64,000 nt of DNA from Jannaschia donghaensis. Lineage in GTDB: Bacteria > Pseudomonadota > Alphaproteobacteria > Rhodobacterales > Rhodobacteraceae. Below are positions 24,770 to 34,458 of this stretch, in pieces (within the stretch, counting starts at the first letter, position 1; each line of letters begins with the position of its first letter). The stretch is taken from NCBI RefSeq assembly GCF_001403795.1, contig NZ_CXSU01000011.1, forward strand, positions 271,258 through 335,257, written 5' to 3'. The position numbers were made by a program, and so were the translations under genes. Under the pieces are notes generated by a model. It did no database searches and was not told where the DNA came from. It saw only the letters and a list, made by a program, of their open reading frames with translations.

Positions 24770-27031
24770 ATGACTGGACGCAACAAGATCACCGACGCAG
24801 AGGCGCTGGCCTATCATCTGGAACCCCGACCGGGAAAGATCGAGATCAACGCCTCGACCGCGATGGCGACGCAGCGCGACCTGTCGCTGGCCTATTCCCC
24901 CGGCGTCGCCGTCCCCTGCGAGGCGATCGCCGCCGACCCGGCGCTGGCCTACGATTACACGACCAAGGGCAATCTGGTCGCCGTCATTTCCAACGGCACC
25001 GCCGTCCTTGGCCTCGGCAATCTGGGCGCGCTCGCATCCAAGCCGGTGATGGAGGGCAAAGCCGTTCTCTTCAAACGGTTCGCCGACGTGAATTCCATCG
25101 ACATCGAGCTGGACACCGAAGATGTCGACGCCTTCGTCGCGGCCGTCAAGCTGATGGGGCCGTCGTTCGGCGGCATCAACCTGGAGGATATCAAGGCCCC
25201 CGAGTGTTTCATGATCGAAAGCCAGCTGAAGGAGGCGATGGACATCCCCGTCTTCCACGACGACCAGCATGGCACCGCCGTCATCTGTGCGGCCGGTCTG
25301 ATCAACGCGCTGCACATTTCCGGCAAGAAGATCGAGGATGTGAAGATCGTCCTGAACGGTGCCGGGGCCGCCGGGATTGCTTGCCTGGAACTGCTCAAGA
25401 CCATGGGGGCGCGGCACGACAACTGCGTGATGTGCGACACCAAAGGCGTGATCTACCAGGGCCGGACCGAGGGGATGAACCAATGGAAGTCGGCCCATGC
25501 GGTCAAGACCGACCTGCGCACGCTGGCGGACGCGATGAAGGGTGCAGATGTCTTTCTGGGCGTGTCGGCCAAGGGCGCGGTGACGCCTGAAATGGTCTCT
25601 GACATGGCTGAAAACCCGGTGATCTTCGCCATGGCGAATCCCGATCCCGAGATCACGCCAGAGGAAGCGCATGAGGTGCGGGCCGATGCCATCGTCGCGA
25701 CCGGGCGTTCGGATTACCCCAACCAGGTGAACAACGTCCTGGGCTTTCCCTATCTGTTCCGCGGCGCGCTCGACATCCATGCTCGGGCCATCAACGACGA
25801 AATGAAGATCGCCTGCGCCGAGGCATTGGCCGAACTTGCGCGCGAAGACGTGCCGGACGAGGTGGCGGTCGCTTACGGGCGTAAATTGTCCTTTGGCAGG
25901 GATTATATCATCCCCACGCCGTTCGACCCCCGTTTGATCCACGTGATCCCGCCGGCCGTCGCCAAAGCGGGCATGGACACCGGCGTCGCGCGTCGACCGA
26001 TCGTCGATATGCAAGGTTACGCCAACGGCTTGGCCGCGCGCATGGACCCGACGGCAAGCATCGTGCAGGGCATTTCCGCCCGTGCGCGTCAGGCGCAGGC
26101 CCGCATGATTTTCGCGGAAGGCGATGACCCGCGCGTGTTGCGCGCCGCCGTCGCCTATCAGCGGGGCGGGTACGGCAAGGCATTGGTCGTCGGGCGCGAC
26201 GATGATGTGAAGGCCAAGCTGGAGGCGGCGGGACTGGCTGACGCCACGCGGGAGTTGGAGGTCGTCAATGCCGCCAATACGCGCCATCTGGACCAGTATA
26301 AATCCTACCTCTACAATCGGTTGCAGCGGCAGGGGTATGACCAGCAGGACGTGCACCGCCTGGCATCGCGGGACCGGCATGTTTTCGCGGCCCTGATGCT
26401 GGCGCACGAGCACGGCGACGGATTGGTCACCGGGGCGACGCGGAAGTCGGCCCATGCCATGCGCCTTCTGGACCATGTGTTCGACATTCAGACCAACAAG
26501 GATGCCGTCGGGATCACGGCCTTGCTGCACCGCGGTCGTATCGTCCTGATCGGCGACACGCTGGTTCACGAATGGCCCGAGGAAGAGGATCTGGCGACCA
26601 TCGCGGAGGCCGGCGCGCGTGTCGCCCGTGGTCTGGGGATGGAGCCGCGCGTGGCTTTCGTCAGCTTTTCGACGTTTGGATATCCGGTGTCCGAACGGGC
26701 CGAGAAGATGCGCCACGCTCCGGATGCTCTGAAGGCGCGCGGCGTTGATTTCGAATACGAGGGCGAAATGACGGTCGATGTCGCGCTCAACTCCGAAGCG
26801 GCGGCGCAATACCCGTTCTCGCGGTTGAGCGGCCCTGCAAATGTACTGGTCGTGCCGGCCCGCCACTCCGCCTCGATCTCTGTCAAATTGATGCAGGAAA
26901 TGGCCGGGGCGACCGTGATTGGGCCAATTCTGACCGGAATCGACCATCCGGTTCAGATCGCCTCGACCAGCTCCACCTCGTCGGACGTGATGAACATGGC
27001 GCTTCTGGCGGCGTGCCGGATCGGCGGTTAA
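24770..27031 (+). CDS. maeB: NADP-dependent malic enzyme with phosphotransacetylase-like domain
   Basis: 753 residues, the length of the hybrid MaeB/TME type. Residues 1-430 are the malic enzyme part: Y-S-P-G-V-A-x-P-C, V-L-G-L-G-N-L-G, F-H-D-D-Q-H-G-T-A, the nucleotide loop G-A-G-A-A-G-I-A, and A-N-P-D-P-E. The last 320 residues resemble phosphotransacetylase (M-I-F-A-E-G-D-D-P-R-V-L-R-A-A) but in these hybrids act as a regulatory or structural domain. Converts malate to pyruvate with CO2 and NADPH. GGGAGGAC precedes the ATG. Single gene with its own promoter region. Confidence 0.95.
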   Translation: MTGRNKITDAEALAYHLEPRPGKIEINASTAMATQRDLSLAYSPGVAVPCEAIAADPALAYDYTTKGNLVAVISNGTAVLGLGNLGALASKPVMEGKAVLFKRFADVNSIDIELDTEDVDAFVAAVKLMGPSFGGINLEDIKAPECFMIESQLKEAMDIPVFHDDQHGTAVICAAGLINALHISGKKIEDVKIVLNGAGAAGIACLELLKTMGARHDNCVMCDTKGVIYQGRTEGMNQWKSAHAVKTDLRTLADAMKGADVFLGVSAKGAVTPEMVSDMAENPVIFAMANPDPEITPEEAHEVRADAIVATGRSDYPNQVNNVLGFPYLFRGALDIHARAINDEMKIACAEALAELAREDVPDEVAVAYGRKLSFGRDYIIPTPFDPRLIHVIPPAVAKAGMDTGVARRPIVDMQGYANGLAARMDPTASIVQGISARARQAQARMIFAEGDDPRVLRAAVAYQRGGYGKALVVGRDDDVKAKLEAAGLADATRELEVVNAANTRHLDQYKSYLYNRLQRQGYDQQDVHRLASRDRHVFAALMLAHEHGDGLVTGATRKSAHAMRLLDHVFDIQTNKDAVGITALLHRGRIVLIGDTLVHEWPEEEDLATIAEAGARVARGLGMEPRVAFVSFSTFGYPVSERAEKMRHAPDALKARGVDFEYEGEMTVDVALNSEAAAQYPFSRLSGPANVLVVPARHSASISVKLMQEMAGATVIGPILTGIDHPVQIASTSSTSSDVMNMALLAACRIGG

Positions 27032-27132
27032 TCGTCAAATTCTGAAAATGCTGCAACTGCATTGTTTTCTTCTGCAGTGCAGCATAGCTTCGAGGAAAGC
27101 CCGCCGACATCGGCGCGGCAGGAGGCAGACCG

Positions 27133-28104
27133 ATGACAGAGATGACTCGAATCTTGGACCTCGTCCGGTCCGGCAAACTGACCGAGGCGACCGAGAGCAT
27201 TCAGCGCAACCTGCGCGGTGATGCACCCGACCCCGCCGATCGTCCGATGCGCGACGTCACACCGACTGCCCGTGCCCTGCCCGGTCCGGGCACCGGAAAA
27301 GCTGGCAAGGCGACCCGCCCCAAACGCAACCGGGCGGCTGGCGCGGCGATGACCCGCCATGACGGCGCGGTCCCCTATCGGATCTTCACGCCGCACACGC
27401 CGGCGACGGACACCCCGCTGATCGTGATGCTTCATGGCTGCACGCAGACCCCCGAAGACTTCGCAGCCGGCACACGGATGAACGTCGCCGCCGATGCGAT
27501 CGGAGCACACGTTCTGTGGCCGGAACAGGTGCGTGCGGCCAACATGAACGGCTGCTGGAATTGGTTCGAACCCAGCCATCAAGGTCGATCCGGAGAGGCC
27601 GCAGCCATTGTCGCAACCGTCGCCGACACCCTTTCGCGGATCGGTGGCGGGCGGCGCGTGTGCGTCGCGGGTTTGTCCGCCGGAGGGGCGATGTCCGCGA
27701 TTTTGGGCGCGCGGTATCCAGATGTATTCGCTGCCGTGGGCATTCATTCCGGCCTGCCTGTCGGGTCCGCCCGCGACGTGACAAGTGCATTCGGGGCGAT
27801 GCGGTCGGGCGGTCAAGGCACTGCGGACGTGCAGACACCGCTGATCGCATTTCACGGAATGGCGGACCGCACGGTCGATCCGCGCAATGCCCTGCCGTTT
27901 GTGCCGCGCGACCCTGCGGCGGTGCGGACGGAGGTCATGTCGGGGGGGCGTCGCTGCACCGTTATCCGCGCCCCCGGCGCGGAGGTTTGGGAGGTTGATG
28001 GCCTGGGCCATGCATGGTCGGGCGGCGATGCGCGTGGCAGTTTCGCCGATCCGAAAGGCCCGGACGCATCGGCGGAAATGCTGCGGTTCTTCACCGAACT
28101 TTAA
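27133..28104 (+). CDS. PHB-depolymerase-type esterase (alpha/beta hydrolase)
   Basis: 323 residues. A charged 70-residue N-terminal region rich in Arg, Pro and Ala precedes an esterase domain with L-H-G-C-T-Q-T-P near residue 97, the nucleophile elbow G-L-S-A-G-G-A-M, F-H-G-M-A-D (acid region) and G-L-G-H-A-W-S-G-G (catalytic histidine). This is the LpqC/poly(3-hydroxybutyrate) depolymerase esterase family. The cytoplasm-like N-terminus has no signal peptide, which argues against an extracellular polymer degrader. Substrate is unknown. ATG at 27133 is preceded by GGAGGCAGACCG. Followed by a strong terminator. Confidence 0.85.
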   Translation: MTEMTRILDLVRSGKLTEATESIQRNLRGDAPDPADRPMRDVTPTARALPGPGTGKAGKATRPKRNRAAGAAMTRHDGAVPYRIFTPHTPATDTPLIVMLHGCTQTPEDFAAGTRMNVAADAIGAHVLWPEQVRAANMNGCWNWFEPSHQGRSGEAAAIVATVADTLSRIGGGRRVCVAGLSAGGAMSAILGARYPDVFAAVGIHSGLPVGSARDVTSAFGAMRSGGQGTADVQTPLIAFHGMADRTVDPRNALPFVPRDPAAVRTEVMSGGRRCTVIRAPGAEVWEVDGLGHAWSGGDARGSFADPKGPDASAEMLRFFTEL

Positions 28105-28117
28105 CCGCCTGAAACGA

Positions 28118-28144
28118 AAAGGGCACCCGGTCTGGGTGCCCTTT
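28118..28144. terminator. Bidirectional intrinsic terminator between the esterase gene and dnaJ
   Basis: AAAGGGCACCC (28118-28128), loop GGTCT, GGGTGCCCTTT (28134-28144): an 11-base perfect stem whose ends supply A-runs and T-runs on both strands. It lies 13 bases after the esterase stop and 7 bases beyond the dnaJ stop. Confidence 0.9.
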
Positions 28145-28151
28145 AATCACG

Positions 28152-29309
28152 TCACTGGGTCATGCCGTCCCAGAAACCTTTGACCTTTCGAAAGAAAGTG
28201 TCGCCCTGCGGGTTGTTGTCGGCATCGATCTTGTCGAACTCCCGCAACAGCTCTTTCTGGCGACTGGTCAGGTTCACCGGCGTCTCGATAGCCAATTCGA
28301 TCATCATGTCGCCGGTCGCCCCACCGCGCAGGGCGGGCATCCCCTTGCCCCGCAGACGCATCTGGCGACCGGTCTGAGATCCGCCGGGCACTTTCACCCG
28401 CGACCGTCCGCCGTCGATGGTCGGCACCTCGACTTCTCCGCCCAAGGCGGCCGTCGTCATGGACACGGGCACCGCGCAATAGAGGTTGATCGAGTCACGC
28501 TCGAAGATCGGATGGGTCTCCACTTCGATGAAGATGTACAGATCGCCGGTCGGACCACCGCGCAGCCCCGCCTCGCCTTCGCCTGACAGACGAATTCGCG
28601 TGCCGGTTTCGACGCCTGCCGGGATGTTGACCGACAGTTGCCGTTCCTTTTCGACGCGACCGCCGCCGCCACAGGTCTGGCACGGGTTCTTGATGATCTG
28701 CCCTGCCCCCGAACAGGTCGGACAGGCGCGTTCGACGGTGAAGAAACCTTGCTGCGCGCGCACCTTACCCATACCAGAACAGGTCGGGCAGGTCGCGGGT
28801 TCGGATGCGCCTTCGGTGCCCTTCCCCTCGCAGGTGCCGCATTGAACGGCCGTCGGCACGGTTATGGATTTCTGCTGACCGGCATAAGCCTCTTCCAGCG
28901 TGATGCGCATGTTATAGCGCAGGTCGGATCCGCGCGTCGCACGGCGTCCACCGCTGCGCCCGCCGCCGGGCTGACCGCCCATGAAGTCGCCGAACAGATC
29001 CTCGAACACGTCCGAGAAGGCACTGGCGAAATCGCCCTGCCCGCCCTGTGGTCGCCGCGGCCCACCGCCGCCGCCCATTCCGCCCTCGAAGGCGGCATGG
29101 CCGAAGCGGTCGTACGCCGCCTTTTTCTCGGCGTCCTTCAGGACGTCGTAGGCCTCGTTGGCCTCTTTGAACTGGGCTTCGGCATTCGGGTTGTCGGAGT
29201 TGCGGTCGGGGTGCAACTCCTTCGCCTTTCCGCGAAAGGCCTTCTTTATCTCGTCCGCGCTGGCACCCTTCGCGACGCCGAGCGTCTCGTAGTAATCACG
29301 TTTCGCCAT
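28152..29309 (-). CDS. dnaJ: DnaJ, Hsp40 co-chaperone
   Basis: 385 residues. J domain with the H-P-D-R motif near residue 33, Gly/Phe-rich linker (residues 75-120), a cysteine-rich zinc domain with four repeats ([32 protein letters not shown]), then two beta-barrel substrate domains. Full type I DnaJ. It stimulates DnaK ATPase and delivers clients. Downstream of dnaK on the same strand, separated by 62 bases containing a hairpin. Confidence 0.97.
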   Translation of the reverse strand: MAKRDYYETLGVAKGASADEIKKAFRGKAKELHPDRNSDNPNAEAQFKEANEAYDVLKDAEKKAAYDRFGHAAFEGGMGGGGGPRRPQGGQGDFASAFSDVFEDLFGDFMGGQPGGGRSGGRRATRGSDLRYNMRITLEEAYAGQQKSITVPTAVQCGTCEGKGTEGASEPATCPTCSGMGKVRAQQGFFTVERACPTCSGAGQIIKNPCQTCGGGGRVEKERQLSVNIPAGVETGTRIRLSGEGEAGLRGGPTGDLYIFIEVETHPIFERDSINLYCAVPVSMTTAALGGEVEVPTIDGGRSRVKVPGGSQTGRQMRLRGKGMPALRGGATGDMMIELAIETPVNLTSRQKELLREFDKIDADNNPQGDTFFRKVKGFWDGMTQ

Positions 29310-29329
29310 TATTCACACTCCAACGCAAA

Positions 29330-29352
29330 GACCGGCCCACAGGGGGCCGGTC
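29330..29352 (-). terminator. Hairpin between dnaK and dnaJ
   Basis: GACCGGCCC (29330-29338), loop of five, GGGCCGGTC (29344-29352): nine perfect GC-rich pairs. In the dnaK-to-dnaJ direction it is followed only by TTTGCG, so it is a weak terminator or attenuator that would lower dnaJ relative to dnaK, or an mRNA-stabilising hairpin. Confidence 0.55.
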
Positions 29353-29371
29353 CCGTTGTTCAACGCTAGGC

Positions 29372-31291
29372 TCAGGCCCGCTTCTCGTCGTCCAGATCTT
29401 CGAAGTCGGCATCGACGATACCGTCGTCGTCGCCTTCCTTCGCAGGTCCATCCGTCGGATCGACATCGTTCGCGCCGCCCTCGGCTTCAGCGGAGGCCTT
29501 GTAGATCGCCTCGCCCAAACGCATCGCGGCTTCCTGAACGTTCTGGATGCCGGACTTGATCTTGCCCGCGTCCTCCGTCTCCATCGCCTCTTCCAGCGCG
29601 GTGACGGCGAACTCGATGGCTTCGACGGTTGACGGGTCGACTTTCTCGCCATGCTCTTCCAGCGACTTCTTGGTCGAATGGACAAGGCTCTCGGCTTGGT
29701 TCTTGGCTTCCACCAGCTCGCGACGGCCCTTGTCGGCTTCGGCATTCGCCTCGGCGTCCTTGACCATTTGTTCGATATCCTCGTCCGACAGGCCGCCCGA
29801 CGCCTGGATCGTGATCTGCTGTTCCTTGCCGGTGCCCTTGTCCTTAGCACCCACCGACACGATGCCGTTGGCGTCGATGTCGAAGGTCACTTCGATCTGG
29901 GGCATGCCGCGCGGGCTGGGCGGGATGTCTTCGAGGTTGAACTGACCGAGCATCTTGTTGTCGGATGCCATTTCCCGCTCGCCCTGGAACACGCGGATCG
30001 TCACGGCGTTCTGATTGTCCTCGGCGGTGGAGAAGACCTGCGCCTTCTTCGTCGGGATCGTCGTGTTGCGATCGATCAGGCGGGTGAACACGCCGCCCAG
30101 CGTCTCGATGCCCAGGGACAGGGGCGTCACGTCGAGCAGGACCACGTCCTTGACGTCGCCTTGCAGAACGCCGGCCTGAATGGCCGCACCCAGCGCCACG
30201 ACCTCATCGGGGTTCACGCCTTTGTGGGGCTCTTTCCCGAAGAACTTGGTCACTTCTTCCACGACCTTGGGCATCCGGGTCATGCCGCCGACCAGAACGA
30301 CTTCGTCGATCTCGTTCGCGGTGATGCCGGCGTCCTTGAGCGCGTCCTTGCAGGGCTTGATCGAGGCTTTGATCAGGTCATTGACCAGCGACTCCAGCTT
30401 GGCACGGGTCAGTTTCGTGACCAGGTGCAGCGGCTGACCATTGGTGCCCATCGAGATGAAGGGCTGGTTGATTTCGGTCTGGTTAGCCGAGGACAGTTCG
30501 ATCTTGGCCTTCTCCGCCGCCTCTTTCAGGCGCTGAAGGGCCATCTTGTCCTGCGTCAGGTCGGCCCCGTGCTCCTTTTTGAACTCCTCGGCGAGGTAGT
30601 TCACGATGCGCATGTCGAAGTCTTCGCCACCCAGGAAGGTGTCGCCGTTGGTCGACTTCACCTCGAACAGGCCGTCGTCGATTTCCAGGATCGTGACGTC
30701 GAAGGTACCGCCGCCAAGGTCATAGACGGCGATGGTGCGCGTCTCTTTCTTGTCGAGACCGTAGGCCAGGGCGGCTGCCGTCGGCTCGTTGATGATGCGC
30801 AGCACTTCCAGACCGGCGATCTTGCCGGCGTCCTTGGTGGCCTGACGCTGGGCGTCGTTGAAATACGCCGGGACCGTGATGACGGCCTGCGTGACTTCTT
30901 CACCCAGATAGCTCTCGGCGGTTTCCTTCATCTTCTGCAGGATCAGGGCGGAGACCTGGCTGGGCGAATACTTCTCGCCGCGCACCTCGACCCAAGCGTC
31001 GCCGTTGCCGGAGACGATGTTGAAGGGGAGATTCTTTTTATCCTTGTTCAGATGTTCGTCATCGAACCGGCGACCGATCAGGCGCTTGACGCCGAAGACC
31101 GTGTTTTCCGGGTTCGTGACGGCCTGCCGCTTGGCGGCCTGTCCGACGAGTTTTTCATCTTCGGTGTAGCCGACGATGGAGGGGGTAGTGCGGGCACCTT
31201 CCGCGTTCTCGATCACGCGGGGCTGCGACCCGTCCATGATGGCAACGCAGGAGTTGGTGGTTCCGAGGTCGATACCAATGACTTTTGCCAT
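29372..31291 (-). CDS. dnaK: DnaK, Hsp70 chaperone
   Basis: 639 residues. Begins [14 protein letters not shown], with [16 protein letters not shown], the [14 protein letters not shown] linker and start of the substrate-binding domain, and an acidic tail ending in E-D-L-D-D. Central ATP-driven chaperone with DnaJ and GrpE. The gene reads leftward. A 163-base gap separates it from the divergent alkB, and I could not identify a convincing heat-shock (RpoH) promoter or CIRCE element there. Confidence 0.98.
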   Translation of the reverse strand: MAKVIGIDLGTTNSCVAIMDGSQPRVIENAEGARTTPSIVGYTEDEKLVGQAAKRQAVTNPENTVFGVKRLIGRRFDDEHLNKDKKNLPFNIVSGNGDAWVEVRGEKYSPSQVSALILQKMKETAESYLGEEVTQAVITVPAYFNDAQRQATKDAGKIAGLEVLRIINEPTAAALAYGLDKKETRTIAVYDLGGGTFDVTILEIDDGLFEVKSTNGDTFLGGEDFDMRIVNYLAEEFKKEHGADLTQDKMALQRLKEAAEKAKIELSSANQTEINQPFISMGTNGQPLHLVTKLTRAKLESLVNDLIKASIKPCKDALKDAGITANEIDEVVLVGGMTRMPKVVEEVTKFFGKEPHKGVNPDEVVALGAAIQAGVLQGDVKDVVLLDVTPLSLGIETLGGVFTRLIDRNTTIPTKKAQVFSTAEDNQNAVTIRVFQGEREMASDNKMLGQFNLEDIPPSPRGMPQIEVTFDIDANGIVSVGAKDKGTGKEQQITIQASGGLSDEDIEQMVKDAEANAEADKGRRELVEAKNQAESLVHSTKKSLEEHGEKVDPSTVEAIEFAVTALEEAMETEDAGKIKSGIQNVQEAAMRLGEAIYKASAEAEGGANDVDPTDGPAKEGDDDGIVDADFEDLDDEKRA

Positions 31292-31454
31292 TTCGAATGG
31301 TCCTTTCTAGGCGATATGCTCGAACAGGGGCCCATATCGGCGCCCCGGTCCTCATCCCAGGTTCAAAACGATGCGGGCCGGACGTGCCGTTCCGCGGATC
31401 ACGGGGTATATAAGGAGGGGGTTTTGGGGTCGCAAGGACGTGAAGGGGACGAAT

Positions 31455-32066
31455 TTGACTGAACTGCCGTGGCGGGACGTTCGGGGCGTGCGAGTCTTCG
31501 ACGGATTCCTGACCTCTGCGCAGCAGGCGGACATGGTGACCGACGTCCGTGCCATCGTCCGCGCCGCGCCGCTTATACAGCCCGTCACGCCGCGCGGGCA
31601 GCCGCTTTCGGTGCGGATGACATCTGCCGGATCGCATGGCTGGATCACGGATCGGCAGGGGTACCGTTATGCGCCGGCCCATCCGTCGGGTGCCGCTTGG
31701 CCCCCGATCCCCGAAAGCATCCGCGCGGTCTGGGCCGCGGTCGCCCCGCAGGCCCGTGCACCCGAAAGCTGTCTGGTGAATTGGTACGGGCCGGCTGCGC
31801 GGATGGGGATGCATGTCGACCGGGACGAGGCCGATCCGTCGCAGCCCGTCATCTCGATTTCCCTGGGGGACGACGCGCTGTTCCGCATCGGCAATGCGGC
31901 ACGCGGCGGCACGACCGAAAGCCTTTGGCTGCGATCCGGCGACGTTCTGATGCTGAGTGGGACGGCGCGTCTTCTGCACCACGGTGTCGATCGGATCGCG
32001 CCGGGCACGTCGACTTTGCTGGACGCGCCGGGGCGGATCAACCTGACGCTACGGGTCGTAACCTGA
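31455..32066 (+). CDS. alkB: AlkB-type 2-oxoglutarate/Fe(II) dioxygenase
   Basis: 203 residues from TTG 31455, which has AGGGG at a good distance. A GTG at 31440 is possible. The longer ATG reading adds an arginine-rich stretch unlike the family. Visible: V-T-P-R-G-Q-P-x-S-V-R-M-T-S-A-G, the iron ligands H-V-D-R-D-E and the later histidine in L-L-H-H-G-V-D, and the 2-oxoglutarate-binding R-I-N-L-T-L-R. These enzymes oxidatively remove methyl groups from 1-methyladenine and 3-methylcytosine in DNA or RNA. Divergent from dnaK. Ends seven bases from the next convergent gene. Confidence 0.92.
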   Translation: MTELPWRDVRGVRVFDGFLTSAQQADMVTDVRAIVRAAPLIQPVTPRGQPLSVRMTSAGSHGWITDRQGYRYAPAHPSGAAWPPIPESIRAVWAAVAPQARAPESCLVNWYGPAARMGMHVDRDEADPSQPVISISLGDDALFRIGNAARGGTTESLWLRSGDVLMLSGTARLLHHGVDRIAPGTSTLLDAPGRINLTLRVVT

Positions 32067-32073
32067 GCGTGGA

Positions 32074-32676
32074 TCACCGGGTCAGCGTGCAGCACCCGGT
32101 ATAGACCCCGCGATCGCCGTTGATCAGGTCGATCCTGAACCCGGCCTCCCGATCCGACATTCCATCCGAACAGGTCTGGCGCGACAGGATGCCGTGGATC
32201 GGACCATTGTCGCTTTGCGCCACGATGCCCCAAGGGTCGCGACGGCCCGCCGCGCGCGTCATCGTCAGGGGGGTGATGCCGATCACCTCGTCCGGGGTGC
32301 TGAGCGACAAAGCCTGGACCGGGTCGAGCGACCAGAACGGTTCGGCCCCATAACAGACGGAGAGGGCCGGCGGCACGTCCCAGCCCTGCCCGTCCTGCCG
32401 GGTCAGAAAGCGCATTGCGGTCCAACCCGTGCCTTCGTCGATGTTCGTCAGGCCCCAATCGCCACTCTCGCTCAGGCGAACAATCTCCACGCCGGTCGCA
32501 TCGTGGCGCAACTCGCCCAAGACGCGGGCCGTCGCACGGGGCGACGCGCGCAGGTTCAGGGCGTCATTCGCCGCGACACCCACCACATCGTAGAGCGCGG
32601 GCAGGGGATCGTCCTGCGCCATCACGGCCCCCGACAGGCACGACAGCACGAAGACCCAGGCGACACCCCTTCTCAT
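32074..32676 (-). CDS. Secreted SH3-like domain protein with a conserved C-terminal domain
   Basis: 200 residues. Signal peptide with cleavage after about residue 21 (A-V-M-A-Q). Residues 25-85 form a bacterial SH3-like module (L-N-L-R-A-S-P-R-A-T-A-R-V-L-G, then W-G-L-T and G-W-T-A-M-R-F-L). The rest (Y-G-A-E-P-F-W-S-L onward, with paired cysteines near the end) resembles a domain of unknown function found in periplasmic proteins. It may bind cell-wall components, but the role is unknown. ATGA overlap with the upstream ABC permease indicates co-translation, so it may belong to the envelope export context. Confidence 0.8.
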   Translation of the reverse strand: MRRGVAWVFVLSCLSGAVMAQDDPLPALYDVVGVAANDALNLRASPRATARVLGELRHDATGVEIVRLSESGDWGLTNIDEGTGWTAMRFLTRQDGQGWDVPPALSVCYGAEPFWSLDPVQALSLSTPDEVIGITPLTMTRAAGRRDPWGIVAQSDNGPIHGILSRQTCSDGMSDREAGFRIDLINGDRGVYTGCCTLTR

Positions 32677-33494
32677 CGTCCGGCGAACCACGACGCGGAG
32701 GTGTTCTTGCGGGTATAGAATTCGCCCATCATCCCGATCATCAACGCGACGATTCCGATCATCAGCGGATATTGCCAGTTCGTGTAATGCGGATTGTAAT
32801 TCACAAAGGCATAGCCGCGCGACTGATCGATCGCATGAAACAGCGGATTCCAGTCGAAGAAAGCGATCATCGTGGAGGGCATCGTGTTGGCGACGAACAT
32901 CTTGCCGGAGGCGATCATGTTCACCCGGCTGTAGATCGAGTTCACGATCTGCACAAAATTTGGGGCCCAGGGCTTCAGCGCAAGCAAAACCATGCCGATG
33001 GCTGCGCCGGTGAACCAGGCGATCATGAACATCGCAAAAGCCGCGCCGGGGTTCTGAATCTCGATCGGATGCCAGGCGACGTGGACGCCGAACAGGATCA
33101 GCACGACCGACAGGAACTGGATGTAGAGCGAGCCGAGCGCCGCCGACAGGATAGCGATGGCGGTGTTCATCGGCGCGTGCTTCATCATCGGTGACGCCGG
33201 GCCTTCGGCCCCAACCAGGGCACCCATCGCCTTGATATGCGTCATGAAAAGGAAGATGCCCGACATGATGTAGAGGATGAAATCCCCCCGGATCGCGGCA
33301 CCGCGCAGGCCCAGAACCGAAAACATCACGACGAAGGCCCCGATGAAAATGACCGATTGCAGGACGTTCATCAGCAGGGCCTGAAGACCCGTCGAATGCC
33401 CCTTGCGGATGTTTCGGACGGTCGAATGGAAGACCAGCTCCGCCAGGGTGAAGGCGCGGGTCAGTCCGGTGTCGCGTCGCTCTACCCTGAACAT
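32673..33494 (-). CDS. ABC-2 type polysaccharide export permease (KpsM-like)
   Basis: 273 residues with six membrane segments and the A-F-x-L-A-E-L-x-x-x-x-x-V-R start and D-W-N-P-L-F-H-x-I-D-Q-x-R-G-Y block typical of capsule/polysaccharide exporter permeases. Such a permease pairs with an ATPase (KpsT-like) to export a glycan across the inner membrane. ATG at 33494 has GGAG upstream; extensions to 33542 are not needed. No ATPase gene lies in the window. Its neighbours cysQ, galU and glycosyltransferases on the other side of a 92-base divergent gap support a role in export of the cluster product, but this is inference. Confidence 0.88.
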   Translation of the reverse strand: MFRVERRDTGLTRAFTLAELVFHSTVRNIRKGHSTGLQALLMNVLQSVIFIGAFVVMFSVLGLRGAAIRGDFILYIMSGIFLFMTHIKAMGALVGAEGPASPMMKHAPMNTAIAILSAALGSLYIQFLSVVLILFGVHVAWHPIEIQNPGAAFAMFMIAWFTGAAIGMVLLALKPWAPNFVQIVNSIYSRVNMIASGKMFVANTMPSTMIAFFDWNPLFHAIDQSRGYAFVNYNPHYTNWQYPLMIGIVALMIGMMGEFYTRKNTSASWFAGR

Positions 33495-33586
33495 GCGCTT
33501 GTTTCTCCATTGGACGCTTGCCTCAAAGGCAACTGATACCATAAGCGTGCCCCCGAACCGAGGGCTTCTATCAAGGGATAATAGGT

Positions 33587-34384
33587 ATGGATTTCGACAA
33601 AATGATGGTGATCCTCCGCAGATTGTCTCTCGAAGCGGGCGACAAGATCATGGAAATCTATGCCTCACCCGATTTCGAAGTGAAATCGAAGTCCGATCAA
33701 AGCCCCGTGACCGAAGCCGACGAAGCTGCCGATGCGTTGATTTCAGACGGATTGCGTGCCGCTTTCCCGGACGCCGCCATCGTCACGGAGGAGCAGTCCG
33801 ACACCCACGATCTGGACGTCAGCACGTTCTTCATCGTCGATCCGCTGGATGGTACCAAGGAATTCGTCCAGCGACGCGGCGATTTCACCGTCAACATCGC
33901 CTGGGTCGAAGACGGCGTTCCGGTGCGTGGTGTGGTCTATGCCCCCGCCAAGGAGCGTCTGTTCTGGACGCAGGCCGATGGCACCACAGTCGAAGAAGCG
34001 GGCCCCTTCGACAAGGACACCCCCGGCAAGCTTACCCCGATCAAAGTGTCCACGCCCGACAATTCCGCACTTCTGGTGGTGGCCAGCAAGTCGCACCGCG
34101 ATGCGGCGACGGACGCCTATATCAACAAGTACGACGTGTCGGACATGAAGTCCGCCGGGTCGTCGCTCAAGTTCTGCCTGGTCGCCACCGGCGAGGCCGA
34201 TCTTTATCCCCGGCTGGGCCGGACGATGGAATGGGATACCGCCGCCGGACATGCGGTGCTGTCGGGGGCGGGTGGACAGGTCGTGCGCTTCGACGATCAC
34301 GCGCCGCTGGCCTATGGCAAGCCGATCTTTGAAAACCCGTTTTTCATCGCGCTGGCACCAGGCGTGACGCTCAAGGCGGGCTGA
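33587..34384 (+). CDS. cysQ: CysQ-type 3'(2'),5'-bisphosphate nucleotidase
   Basis: 265 residues. Inositol monophosphatase fold with the metal and substrate motif D-P-L-D-G-T-K-E-F near residue 85, E-E at about 65 (V-T-E-E-Q-S), and the C-terminal W-D-T-A-A-G-H-A-V-L. CysQ hydrolyses 3'-phosphoadenosine-5'-phosphate (PAP) to AMP. PAP is the product of sulfate reduction and of PAPS-dependent sulfotransferases. It opens the rightward cluster that ends with a sulfotransferase gene, so PAP recycling fits the context. Confidence 0.94.
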   Translation: MDFDKMMVILRRLSLEAGDKIMEIYASPDFEVKSKSDQSPVTEADEAADALISDGLRAAFPDAAIVTEEQSDTHDLDVSTFFIVDPLDGTKEFVQRRGDFTVNIAWVEDGVPVRGVVYAPAKERLFWTQADGTTVEEAGPFDKDTPGKLTPIKVSTPDNSALLVVASKSHRDAATDAYINKYDVSDMKSAGSSLKFCLVATGEADLYPRLGRTMEWDTAAGHAVLSGAGGQVVRFDDHAPLAYGKPIFENPFFIALAPGVTLKAG

Positions 34385-34458
34385 CCGCCAAACTCCTGTC
34401 GCAATTAGGTGGCAGGGAGGCCGGCGAACGCCGGAATGGACGTTTGAAGGGCAAGATT

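Noticed and set aside
24716-26947. 743-codon open frame antisense to maeB
   Set aside because: Shadow frame produced by GC-rich third positions; no recognisable protein motif, while the sense strand encodes a complete malic enzyme.
29651-31462. 603-codon open frame antisense to dnaK
   Set aside because: dnaK is complete and highly conserved; antisense frames of this kind are common over dnaK in GC-rich genomes.
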